Source: Brachypodius melanocephalos (lineage: Eukaryota > Chordata > Aves > Passeriformes > Pycnonotidae). Taken from it: a stretch of DNA of 64,000 bases. The first letter of the stretch is position 1, and each line of letters opens with the position of its first letter. The stretch spans positions 16,570,237 to 16,634,236 of the forward strand of contig VZSR01003807.1 in the NCBI GenBank assembly GCA_013398615.1. Reading direction: 5' to 3'. This document shows positions 24,601 through 37,300 of the stretch, in pieces. A program made the position numbers and the translations under genes. The notes beneath the pieces were generated by a model. That model saw only the letters and a list, made by a program, of their open reading frames with translations, searched no databases and was not told the origin of the DNA.

Positions 24601-27600
24601 TTTGTCATACTAGTAGAGAACATCATCCTGTAACACAGGCAGTCATTTTCCGTATGACCTGTACAATGCATCTCACTGGATGAGAGCTTTTAAATTAAAT
24701 AGGTGGGTTTCTTAATAGTGATGTAGGCTTTTTCCTATTCCTGTATTCCTCTTAAGAATGCTAGTAAATGCTCTTACTCAAATTTTATTGCAATTATTAC
24801 TTTACACAAAGCTACTCCCAGCTGCAGACTTCTAAGGATGTATTTTATAAGACACGATGCATCTAATATCCTGTAAACCTGTGCATTTCATTTACTATAT
24901 TAAAATAGTTTTTATAAAGCTCTTTTCTATTTGCCAAGTGGATACTGTTGAATCATTGTGATTTCATAAACTGATTGTTTATATGAAATGACTGAATTAT
25001 TGCAAGAAGCTTTATACAGGTAAAATACTTAATAACATATGAAAGTTTTGCCAGAATTTTACTTTGTATGTCTTTAAGAAATATTTCATTATAAAGTAAG
25101 GTTTTAGAAATTGTGATGATTTTTTCTTGTCAATTCATTAAGTTTTCTAGGTTTAATAAAGTTGCCTGTGATAGGAAAAGTTGAACAAATAGCTGATTTT
25201 TTTCTGTGATTTTTTTTTTCTTGATTCCTTCTCCACTGCCCTCTGAAAATCTCACAAAGCAGGTCAGGCTCTTAAAATCTGTAATATTTTTCTGTGTTAG
25301 AAGATTTTTTGTGTAATTTTTTTTTAAAATACATTCCTCATTTTAAGCAACCACCAGGTGAATTTTAACACATCACAGTTAAAATAGATGTATGTGCTGG
25401 TTTTGCCTGGCTTAAAGTCAAACCATGACTTCTTTCAGCACTGTATGTCTCTCAGTATGCCAGCCAGAAAATTAATTGCGTTCATTTCAAGCACAAAAAT
25501 ATACCATTATAATAATTTTAGCAGAGGGCAAATTAGGATTGTGTTAAGAAATTTTACTGTGTGAGGATTTTACTGATTGTTTCTTTAATTTTGTTTTCAG
25601 TTTTACCATGTTAGCTTTCTTGCCATGAAAGTTTGTAGAGTTAAGGAAAAGTTACTCACTGATCAAGCATTTTTACTGTGTATGGGTTTTGCTGATTGCT
25701 TCTTTAATTTTCTTTCCAGTCTTACCATATTACCTTTCTTGTCATAAATGTTGGTAAAGTTATGAAGTTTAATAACTCAGTGTTTATTTTGTTCCTGCTG
25801 AACAAAGTTAAACAGGGGCTACCTGAGTATTGCTCTTTATTCAAATAGTATTTTAAAGCAGAAAAAGCGGGATTCATTAATGTTAAAACCCAGCAAATTA
25901 CTTCTGCTTCTGCCATCTGGCTTGTTGTTTCTCAACAACCAAGATGTTGAGAAAGCAGCTTTTATTAAAAACTTTTAATAAGAGAAAATACCATAAATGT
26001 ACACTGAGTCAATGAATAACATTGTTGACAACTTTGTTAATGGTTATTGGGGCTGTGATAGAATTTCTTGCAACATGGAGAGCATTCTTCCTGCCTGAAA
26101 GGAGGTTGTGGCAAGGTGGGGGTTTGCCACTTCTCCTGGCCAACAAGTGACAGGATGAGAGGAAATGGCCCCAAGATTCATTAGAGGAGGTTCAGGTTGG
26201 ACATCAGGAAGAATTTCTTCGCTGAAAGTCAGGTGGTTAAGTATTAGAACAGTCTGTCCAGGGAGATGTTGGAGTCAACATTCCTTGAAATGTTCAACAA
26301 ATGTTTGGATTTGGCACTTAGTGCTGTGGTTTAGCTGACAAGGTGGTGTTTGTTCAAAGGTTGGACTCGATGATCTTCGAGGTCTTTGCCAACTGAATGA
26401 TTCTTTGTTGGGTGCAGAAAGGAAGTGGATCATGGCTTAAATACCAAGAAACTATAGCTGAGAGTTAAAGGATGATAGACAAGATTAAGCCTAGTGTATA
26501 ACCAAATTCAGGGGGGGATTGAGGACAGTGTGTGGGATGGGGTTAAAAACATCTGAGTGGTTACCTGAAGCTCTGTACTCTTTTTAGTCATAATGTCCTT
26601 TACCAGCAGGTACAAAGGGAATAAGTTTGTGTATGTATTTCACAAAACGTGTGTTAGAAGATTTTCTGGTGTCTTATTTTTCATAGTAGAGAAATAAAAT
26701 GAAAAGTATCTTTGGGTGTATTTTTAATGGGGGGCAGGTTACATCCATCTTCCATTTGCACAAAAAAGAAGCCGTTTTAAAATTAACTACTAAAGTAATG
26801 GCTTTTTTTTTTTCCCTCTGGTCATATGTTTTTTGATAGCACTAATTGTAGCACGAGATCACAGTTTATATAGTAACCTACTTGGCTCTTACTAAATAAG
26901 ACAGATCTACTTTTTACTGTTATTAGTGTGACATTGCTCATTTCTAGGATGTGTATATCTAGGCATGTTCTTGAGCTGAAATGCCAGTTTTATCCAGTCC
27001 AGGAAAGGTTGTTATCTTTGCATGTAATGGCAAAGTCCTGTGTATAACTGAGCCTTTATTTAACTGTTTTGAAGAAATTCAAAGTAATATAGAGCTGACC
27101 AACTTGATTTAGCTCGCAAGTATATATGGAAATGTTGATTGTATTCATTGCAAAGGTCATAAAATTGCTTTCTTAGGAAAAAGAGAAATTGCTTTTGCCA
27201 CCTTGTCAAGTCTTAGAGCATTTTATTTTTGTATCATGCCATTCACTTTTAATGTGAAAACTAGTTTCACTGAAAATGTGTATTTGCATAATTTGCATAG
27301 AGCTGCCCTAACACAAAAAAGAGAATGCAAATCATCTTGGTTTAAGCCTGGCAAAAACTATGTAGATATCTTTATTGTGACAGAAACAATAAAAATGTTT
27401 TAACTCTTAGTTTTATTCAATTGACAATAGTAGTAAACTGTGTCTTTGATAAAGCTGTGGTTTATGCATGAAGAAAGCAGAACCTGTTGTGAAAAATAAG
27501 TAAATTCATGGTTTGCTATCTTAGCCAACTTTGATCGTTGTTGTAAAGGTATTTAGCAATGATTTCCCACAGCATGTATTTCAAAAAAAAAAGATTGCTT

Positions 27601-30600
27601 CATATTGTTCTGTGGGTAGTCTTATGTCTGCCTGCTGTAGGAGAATGAATTATTTTTCATACAATAGTGTACTTCACCTGGAAACAGTTGTGCTTGAATC
27701 ACTAGTCCTCACTTATTTGCTGAGTGGTTCTCATTTCTGTTACAGTGTTGTGCCTTTTTTTTCTCTTTGGGCCTCTTAGAGATGTAAGTAATGCTTAAGA
27801 GCTAGTGGCAGAAAGGTCATTAAAACTCTGATTTTGTCTCTGCTTTGGATGGGCAGTCTTTTATAGCTCACCTGAATTCAGCTTCACTGCCATAAAGGGG
27901 AGGAATGAATCACTTCCTGTAAGACTGCTTAGACTTAAAACTTCATTTTTAATATCTCTTTTATTAAAAAAGTTTTTATCTTGTTTTTAAAGCCTTGGAC
28001 AGAAAGGAAGTGTTCTAAGAGAAATTATGCTGCATTTTAGAACAGATGATTTTCTTAAATCCTCAGGTCTACACATTCAATCTTCTATTGTGTGTGTCTT
28101 GTTGGATTTGATTTCAAAGTGTTCTCTTCGGCATGTGTAGTGAGAGTGTTTGCATAATACAGCAGGAAAATAAAGAGAAGTGAATTAAGTGTTGTACAGG
28201 AATAATTTACATAGAGTTCCATGTCTCTTATATATTTGTTCAAGGACCAGAATCTAGACAAACTTAGCTTCATAATTCTTCCTTCCTGGATGAACTGGGG
28301 AGGCATCTGTTAAGTGTTAGTTTTCCATAGTTTTCTCTGTCCTGTTTAGTTTGATTTCCAAAGGCCTGTATATTCAACCTGTCTTCATTTCCTGGTGTTA
28401 TCTGAAACCTAATTGTTGATAGAAAATTTGAAAGAGACTTCCATTAAAGTATTTGACTGGAAAGCCTCCATTTGTCTTGTGATGTAGTGTTGGACTTAGC
28501 AAGAAATTCATGCAAAGGGGAGATCTTATTTATCTAGGAAGAAAGGATCTCCGTGGAGTTTACATTGGATTAAAGCAGATGAAACACTGGGAAGCTGACC
28601 TCAAAACATGTGCAGAACAGATTACTTTTTCTGTGTTTGAATAAATATGTAAGCTAATGGCTTTCCACCATTTTTCGTATCAAAGATAACTTTATATTAA
28701 TGAAGCTTACTTGCTTGCATATGTAAATGTAAGAAAAGCAGGTTTTGTTGTTGCAGTTGTTCAGAAAAACAGACCTCCATTCTGATAACATTTCTCAGGT
28801 ACTGTTTACTAGAATTCATTTAAATTTGTACACTGTAGTAAAATCTAGCAGGTTTAATGCTTTTTAAAAATCATGTTCAATGATCAATCTCATTTTCTGT
28901 CTTGCTTTTTTTTCTGTCAGCTTTGCAGTATAGTCATTAGAATTGTGCGCTTTTTCTGCAAGATTCTTTGTTAGTCAAAGATAGTTTTTACTATAAACTT
29001 TCCTCATTAGAATTAAATCCATATTCCTGCACAAAACCCAGACACATTAAGATAGTCAGGGTTGGTGCAGAGCAGATTGTAGCAGGTACCCTCTGGCCCA
29101 GTCAAGTAATTCAACATGCATTTTATTGTTATATTACCTGCATTCCAGTATACCTGCCAATACCCAAATTTTGTGCATTATTGAATTGAATAATATTTAT
29201 TGAATTTCAGAAATAGTAGTTATATAAAATATATCACTTTTGAGATAGTTAAACCAAAAAGAATCAGTGATTGTCTTCTTTCTTTAAACAGAATTTAGAA
29301 GCCAATAGTTTGAAAATTTGCACAATGTCACTGGCCCACAACTGAAGTTTAAGGTTCTGATCTACAGTTTACTGAGGCCAAAGGCAGTGCTCAACTGATT
29401 GGGAGGTTTTATTTGGATTAAGTGACTGTATGCTTTTATTCTGTATGATGAAATAGACTTGACTTTTGAAAGGGTCAAGAATTATGTTGTCTTATGTAAA
29501 TAACTCTCAAGAATTTTAGCATATGAATATCTTGCTTGAAGAAAGTTACAAATATTTTTAAGGCCTATTTTTCTTCCACTTTGGCTTTGGGGTATTAAGG
29601 CAGAGAAAATATATTTAACAAACAGTAAAATTCTCAATTGGATCAACCAAAAACTTAAGATCATTACATTTTTTTTTTCATAGGATGTATTGGATAATAT
29701 AACAAGAGTAAAATTTAGGAAGGGCTTTTGCTTTGTAATAGTTGTATCTATATCAAGAAAGTCCATAGGAAAACAGATTTTAACTACATCATCTTCGTTG
29801 CTATGGAAATTAGGACTGGAATTATATATAATATCTGTAATTTACATGTAGAAAGTGTCTGGGATTTTGGTGTTCATTGCTTTGCAGAACTCAATTCTGT
29901 GCTAGGATTGGTTTAAGATTTTTTTCCTTTAGTGGTGAATATCTCTTCGTGGATGTAGTATAGTTTGAGTACTCAAAAATGAGAAATAATTTCACATTTG
30001 TAAGTTTATGAGCATATTTACATGTCTTCTTACTTTTATACACAAAGATACAACAATTTGCTGGTTCAAACAATGCTGTTTCATTGTTTGCACTGCTTGA
30101 AAGTTAGTGTCCATATATAAACACACAATTCACTTTATAGCTGTGCCAGTAATTTTTCCAAGTCTGTATGTCCAAATACTAAGAAAAAGTAAATATTGAA
30201 GTTGTTAGTCATCATCGACTTGAGTTTTAATTTTTTTCCTGGAATTTAAAAGTTATTTACAGTAAGCAAATATTTCTCTTCTAGCTATTGCATCAATAAG
30301 TCACCCAGGAAATTACACATCACTTTCTGATTTGTCTTCCTATTACAGGCAAACTCAAATCTCTTGCTTCCTGCACCATCATCTCTGTCACCACACTCCA
30401 AGCTAAGACTGCCGGGTGCTCTGAGTGTTCCACTGAATCCTCTGTATTCTTTCACTGCTGAAAGTGGTAAGTTTCTTTATTTCTTCACTCTTTGTAGGGA
30501 AGGGGTGATAACCTCTTTGAGGATTTTTTGTTTTCTGCTTTCTAAAATTTTGCTGTGCAGCTCTTTCAGGGACTAACCCAGTTTTATTATATGTGATACT

Positions 30601-33600
30601 GTTTGTTAAATGCAGTGTGACACAGTCCTATGCTGATGCATGTTTCTTTGTAATACTTTTTTTTTTCTTTAAGCTGTACACCTATTTCTTAGTGCTGTAA
30701 GTTCGTAGAAGAGGATGAGATTGCCAGCTTTTCTTAATTTAATATTTTCATAGTATTTTAATGCTTACTAAAGTATCTTAAACATGGACAATGAAAAAGA
30801 ATAGAATTTAAAAGCATATATACCAATACAGAACCATAGTGCCTGAAGCATAGTGCTAGCCTATTTGCAGTTCTTTTTTATGTCTTTTTAGATTCTTTTT
30901 CCTAAAGATATTTTGTATTGAAAGATTTTGAGAAAAAGGTAAGCAATGCAATTATGTACATTTGTGATGCTTACTTTGCTAATAATATCTGTTTCACTGC
31001 TAATCACAGTATCTAATAATAAAATTTATAATTTTATGCCATTTTCCCTTTCTGGGCACCTGTAAAATAAGACAGAAAATTGGCACCTTAATTGCAAAGT
31101 GTTTTTGTTTTGTATCCTTGAGAAGAGTAAAAAGAATTTGAGAGGGAGGGTGGAATATATAATGAAATAAAAACAGGTAGTAGAGATTTAAAATGTAGAT
31201 AGTAAAGATAGAAATAATCTCTATAATTAAACAGAATTATCTCCTAAAGGCAGACAATTTTTTTTTTTTGTAAATGAAGTTGTGATTACTTTTTCTGAGC
31301 AGCTGGGGAGATGGTCCTTAGTGTGGTCTAAAGGATTGACCACTGGTCTCAGAATCATCCTCTTAGTCACTAATTCACAATGCGAATGGTCATACACCAA
31401 TTAACTTCAGTATTTTTTCTACCTAAGCAAAAGAGCTTGGAGCCATAATATTCATCTGTTGCTCAATGGATGCATATTATTTCCACAGCGTGTAAATCTT
31501 ACAGAGGCGATAAATGCATATTCTTACATATTTTGAATACTTAAAGTAAGTGGACTAACCCTTTAAAGAACATTAACATATACTTTTAAGTTGCTCTGTA
31601 TGCCTATCCCTAGTTTGCTCAAACCAAGGAATTTTATTTTCTTGAATTTTACTTTATGCAGAAGCAGAGATAAAAAGTTTTGATGGAGACTTCCTTAATA
31701 GCATGAGCGAACATAGTTGTGTGTTACAGCTGGTCATGAACACTCTCAGTGTTTTCGTTTCCAAAACTGACTGATACTTCCAAGATGATCCACAGGTACT
31801 ACAGAATAGTATTTTTACAAGGGAGGCATAGTAAAAAAGGAAATAATAATAAGGAAGAAGCCATGAGAACGGAAGATTTTTAAGGGAAGACAACCATAAA
31901 AATACTTGTGGGCCGCAATTGAAATAGATTTTTCTGTAAGGAAAACTTTTAAAATTGTGAATTACTTCTCTGTTGTTTTGTGGGCCTTCAAGTTTTTCTA
32001 CTGTGGTAGACTTGTTTTCAGTGAAACATGAAAAAGATTTACTTACCTATTTCATCATTCCCCGATGGTTATAAACTGTGAAGATAAGTGTTGGTGTTCA
32101 TAGTTCCAAACTGCCAGGTAATTTTTACTTTGGAATAATAGAAAATCTGTACTTAAACACATCTATTGATTTATTGATTGTGTTGGAAGGACAGAACCTT
32201 TATTTTCTGTGTTGGTTTTATATACAAAGTATATTTTCATTTTTTACTTATGTTAATTGGGATGTTGCATTGTTAACAATTGCCTGTACTAGAGATCCAG
32301 CAGATAGTTACATATTCCTGAAGGTTATGTTGACAGTTCAGTTCTGTCACCTTTTGCTGTGCATTTAGTGCTTCTTAAAGCAAAATGCAGAATTCCCATT
32401 TACACACACAGACATCTGTTAGCAATATATTTAACCATGTAACTGGTGTATGTGCATGTTCTAAGAGTTTGGTAAGGTGATAGCTGATATCTTCTAGTAT
32501 GGGCAGTGTAGTACTCTGAATATATGCAGCCCTTTCTTTTTAAAAGGCAGTTTGTTTCAGTCTTGCCTGAGGTAAGAGACAGTGGAAAAACAGTGTTTCC
32601 ATCTATGTGCTGTATGGGCAGTAGCAGTAATACAGCAAATCTTTTCATATCCAGATACATTTGCAGAATTAGCTGTATGTGACTTTGTAATACGATACTT
32701 CAAATAAAAATAATGTTCACTGCTATGGCTTTTAAATGTGTGTTCATTTTGACAGATGGGTTCTGTATACCCTGACATATCAAGTGTTTTGGCTTTTCTT
32801 CAAGTGCGTAATTTCACAGATTTATAGGCTTTAATGAAGCCCCCGTTTTATTCTGCTATTTATTCTGCTATTTCACTGTTTCCCTCAAGATCAATTAACT
32901 CATGGATTCTGAGGCAAGACTGCCTTTGTTTCCAATCAGTTTGCTCTAAATTAAGTAATTAATTGTGTAATCATCTGATAGAGAGCTTCAGCATCTTTCT
33001 CAATGGCAGAATATTCTTTATGTGAGATGAGTAAATACAAGATCATGATATTGTTGACAGTGGAGCCCAACCCTCCTGCTTAAAGTGGATATGCCTAGAG
33101 CTTAGGACTGTGTCCATTTGGGTTTTGAATATCTCTAAGGATGGAGACTCCAAAACATCTCTGGACAAACTATTACAATATTTGACTGTTCTCACAGGAA
33201 AGATTGTTTAATTATGTCTAAATTATATTTTGTGTATTTCAGTCTTCATTAATACATGGGATTATTTCTCCCCTAGTTCAGGACTTGGCATTTCCCCTTG
33301 TTGAACTTCAAGAGGTTCTTGTTGGCTCATTTGTGTGGCTCATTTGTCAAGGCACCTCTGAATGGCGGTATGACCCTCTGCTGTATCAGGCCCTCTTCCC
33401 AAATTTTTATCATCTGCAAATTCATTGAGGGTGTACTCAGTCCTGTCATCCAGGTCATCAATGGAGAAGTTCAAGTATGGACTCCAGTAGTGACCTATGG
33501 AGTGCACCACTGGTCTAAAGTCTTCAGTTAGATTTCATGAGAGTGGTTACAAACCTCTAAACTCTTCAGCTCTGCCAGCTTTCAGTCTCCTGCACTGTCT

Positions 33601-34266
33601 GTTTTACACAGTGCACACTTGAGCTGTTTATCTGTGAGAATGTTATGGGGGACAGTGTTGAAAGTCTTGCCAAATTCAAGGTTAACAGCATCTACTGCTT
33701 TCTTGTTGATTCTATGCAATGCTATGCAAGAGATTGTTTTGTAAAGAGCATGGTTAGAATTATTAGAAAAGCGTAATGAGTTTTCTCAAGTTGTAATTAG
33801 CAAAATAAGTGCCACAAAGCAGGTGCAAGACATGGATCCACTTATTTTTATGTGTTATGTATAAAGCACTTCATTAGAGACATTTAATCTGGTTTAACAG
33901 AATTAATTAAAGAAAATGTGTATTGTGTGCCTTCCTCCCACAAAGATTGTTTTAAATTTGAGGGAAAGGCATGGAACTTAGGTTTTCTTACTGTCTGTCA
34001 TGGTAGCCTGTTAGCTGAAATTTTTCATCAAGAGTGTGACATTTTACCACATCAGGATAATTTTTGTGTCTGCCTCAGTATAGTTGTAGCTGCACTCATA
34101 GCTATTTCAATAATTTGAAAAGTTTGGTAGATGTTTGTCGTTGGAGAAAGTCATCATCCTCTTTGAGTTTTGCATTTGTAATTTAGATTCACAAACTTTT
34201 ATGGATGTTTAGTACTGTAAGGAATATGTTCCTAAAGGTACGTAATATTTAATGTTCCTGAACTTT

Positions 34267-34317
<51 letters not shown>

Positions 34318-37300
34318 CTTTCTTGGCAATACAATTTGATGAAGATCTGTCTTAGAACAGAGGTTTTACCTTGCCTGTGCTGTATAGCTCTGGCTATGCT
34401 CATGCTTAGTGCTGGTTTTATCATACCTGGCCTGTAATGCTGTTTTGCAGCAGGGCACTGTGTATTATCCAGTACGTCATCATAAACATTCCTGTCTCTT
34501 TCTTCTCATATGCTCCTCTTTCACAGCTTCTTCCAGGATGACCCATTTCCTAGTTGTTATTTTTTTAACAAACAGGGAAGTAGCAAAAGCTCAAGAATTC
34601 TAAATTGCTCATTCTAGCTGACAGACATTAAAATCCTCTCTGATTCTGTTTGCCTTTCCTCCTTAAGACTGTGAGCATCTTTGGACAGTGAAATCACCTT
34701 CCTATGAGACACTGTTTTGCAGGTCTGTGGCATGCCATGAAAGAGATACCCGGCATCTTTGGGCTTTATTCAACAGTGACTCTTCAGTAACTACCACTAT
34801 GTTCAGGACATGCTTTCTAAAATAAGTTTTAGGTTTCAAGTCATTGTAATTAACAGTGACCCTAATTGTTAATTATGTTGGAGATTGAAGCTTGACTATA
34901 AATACTACACAGATCTGTTCACTGAAATTTGGACTTCAATAAAACCAGTTAATTAAACTTGCTCTTAAAAATTAATTACGTATGTGCTAGAAACGTGATG
35001 GTTCTTGTATCTTTAAAGAAAATCTCAAAAACAAAAAACACAACATTTTGGCAGGGTTGAGAACAATTAGAAATTTTCTCTCCATTAACACAACTGACAA
35101 TCAAAGGTGTTTTCCACCTATATAAAAGGAAAGCTTCAAAGCACTCTATTGCTCTCTAAAGATATTAACAAAACTGACTTCACATTTAAGTCCTCTGTTA
35201 CATTTGATAGACTATTTAAAACTGCTTCTTTCAGTCTCAAGCAAATAGTGAAATAGATTTCTACATCAAAGATATCAGAAATATTTATGCATCAATTAAA
35301 TGTTCTTAAAATACCATTTTTATTCTTGGGGTTTTTTTTAGAGTGAGAAAAAGGATGTACACCAAGTAGCAAAATTAATGTTGAGCAGAGATGCTGCAGA
35401 AACACATCAAAAGTTGCAGTCTCATATGCATGTTAAGTCATTGATATGTTTTTTTTCAGTATTTTGTAGTTTCTTCCCAATACTGTAACATCTGTCCTTC
35501 TGTACTGCAACAACCCTGGAGGAATTGGATGGGTTTGGGTTTTTTGGCAGGTATATGCCTTTCACATAATTTTGTGCTACTCAACAAAGAATGTCTGCAG
35601 AAAGCTTGGTCATTGTGGCCTCTTTTCATCTCTTACTAAGAAACTCTTAGGGGAAAAAAGACTTACACAAATTGTATCTGAAAATGTATCAAATCAACAA
35701 CTGAATTCAATTTCATTATTCAAATAACTTATTTTTTCTAATTTGAGAGCAATCATCAACAAAATATTCCAAAGAGATACTAAAAAAGACAACAGAGTAT
35801 GTATTAATTGGAGGGTGCATGTATGTGTACTGTATAGTCCAAGTATGAGATGATCTACAATATTTGTAGTATCTCTTGAAAGAAGTGATTGAAAGACATA
35901 AGATGACTAAAAGAAGCCATGTGATAAAGATGGCAGCGTTGCCATCTTCCCTGCACTACTGTGTTGAAAATACATAATTTTGACCTTGGCAGGGGGCACA
36001 TTTTTGTTTAGAGGGAGTGCCAGAGGGAGTGTCCATTGGAGAAATCTGTTACTGAGTTCCAGTCCGTGCAGGAAAATTGAATGGCACACAGATCACTGAA
36101 TATGTACTTTTTTGTTTTTTAATCCTAGCCTATTAGTGTTAATACTGTGTTTTAACAAATCAAAGTTTAATGTAAGAGTGAAATATCTTCTTATTCACTT
36201 TTTAAGGAAATATCTTGAGTGTGTGTAAAAGACTTCTTGCCAAGAATATAAACATAAGAGAATAACTCAATTTTGTTATGAAGGAATGTGGGTATATCTA
36301 TTCCTTGTTGAATTGTAATGTGTGCTGCTTTATTAGCAGCTTCATTTAGATTTGCTGTGATGGTGAAAGCAATAAAGCCTGCAGGGCTGCACAGATCAGA
36401 GCTATGGAAATGATGTAGCAATTTGCCATAATCTCTAAGTCCCATTGACATTTTTCTTTTCATCCCCACATCTTAAAATTTTAGCAGAAGCATATTATGG
36501 TGAGGAGAACCAAATACACACCTAAAAGTGGTTCAAAACCCACACTATTAGTTGACAGTGCTTTGAGTGTAGTACAATCTGCTAGGAGGAATAGGTAATG
36601 ATAGGAAACTAATTTTACTTTATTTTATTTATGAAAAAGCTTACAAAAGGGAAGTAGGTAATGTATAATAATTTCAGAGTTTCTCAATTTCGTGAGCATT
36701 GGTGAGTCTGCTGGCATTTTTTTTTTGTTGTTGTTGATTGAGATAATAATGAAGTGATGTTTTGAGGCCTGTGCAAAATGGTTTAGTAGTCTTTGCATTG
36801 GTTGCCTGATCTGTTTATCTTTTCCATTTATTCTTACTACTACTACTCCCTCCTTCCTCTACAGAGGGAGAAATGCAAGTTTCCTGTTCACTAAGGGGTA
36901 GTCCTAATGGCCTCAATGTGATCAGGCAGTCTAGTGGGCAAAATATGTTTTGATTAGCAGTCTGCTACCCATTAAGTCTGGAACTGGACAGAAATGCAGA
37001 ACACTTTTAGTATGTCCTGTAGAAGTGCTGCCAACATAGGAAGTGATACATGAGAATGAATGCTTGCAGAGTGGTTAGCTTCCTGCAAGCTACAATCTGC
37101 TGGTAGTAGATTATGTCATGTGTTTGAAAAAGGGCAATGTGTATCAAGATGAAAGAAATAAGTGCCTAGTACTTGCCTCTCACTTTTCAGTTATTTTTCT
37201 ATGTTCTTACACAGTTTGCTGTCTTCCTGCTCTGTCACATGTCTGAACAACTAATTCTGCCTGACACACTTTTCAGAAATTGAAACTTTAAAAAATTTTC

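Larger units (their letters stand above)
19450..30348 (+). other. AHI1: AHI1 intron 14 (10.9 kb, with an assembly gap)
   Basis: The intron holds a purine-rich low-complexity block (about 19925-20175), a long antisense CR1 copy (22271-22810), the N gap, a tandem duplication (25552-25767) and a sense CR1 copy (26068-26407). The less AT-rich stretch 20870-21860 has one 84-codon frame with no family resemblance. I see nothing nameable from 26410 to 30348. Confidence 0.75.

Noticed and set aside
34209..34437. Frames with long poly-Lys or poly-Phe runs
   Set aside because: They only read through the 49-T tract.
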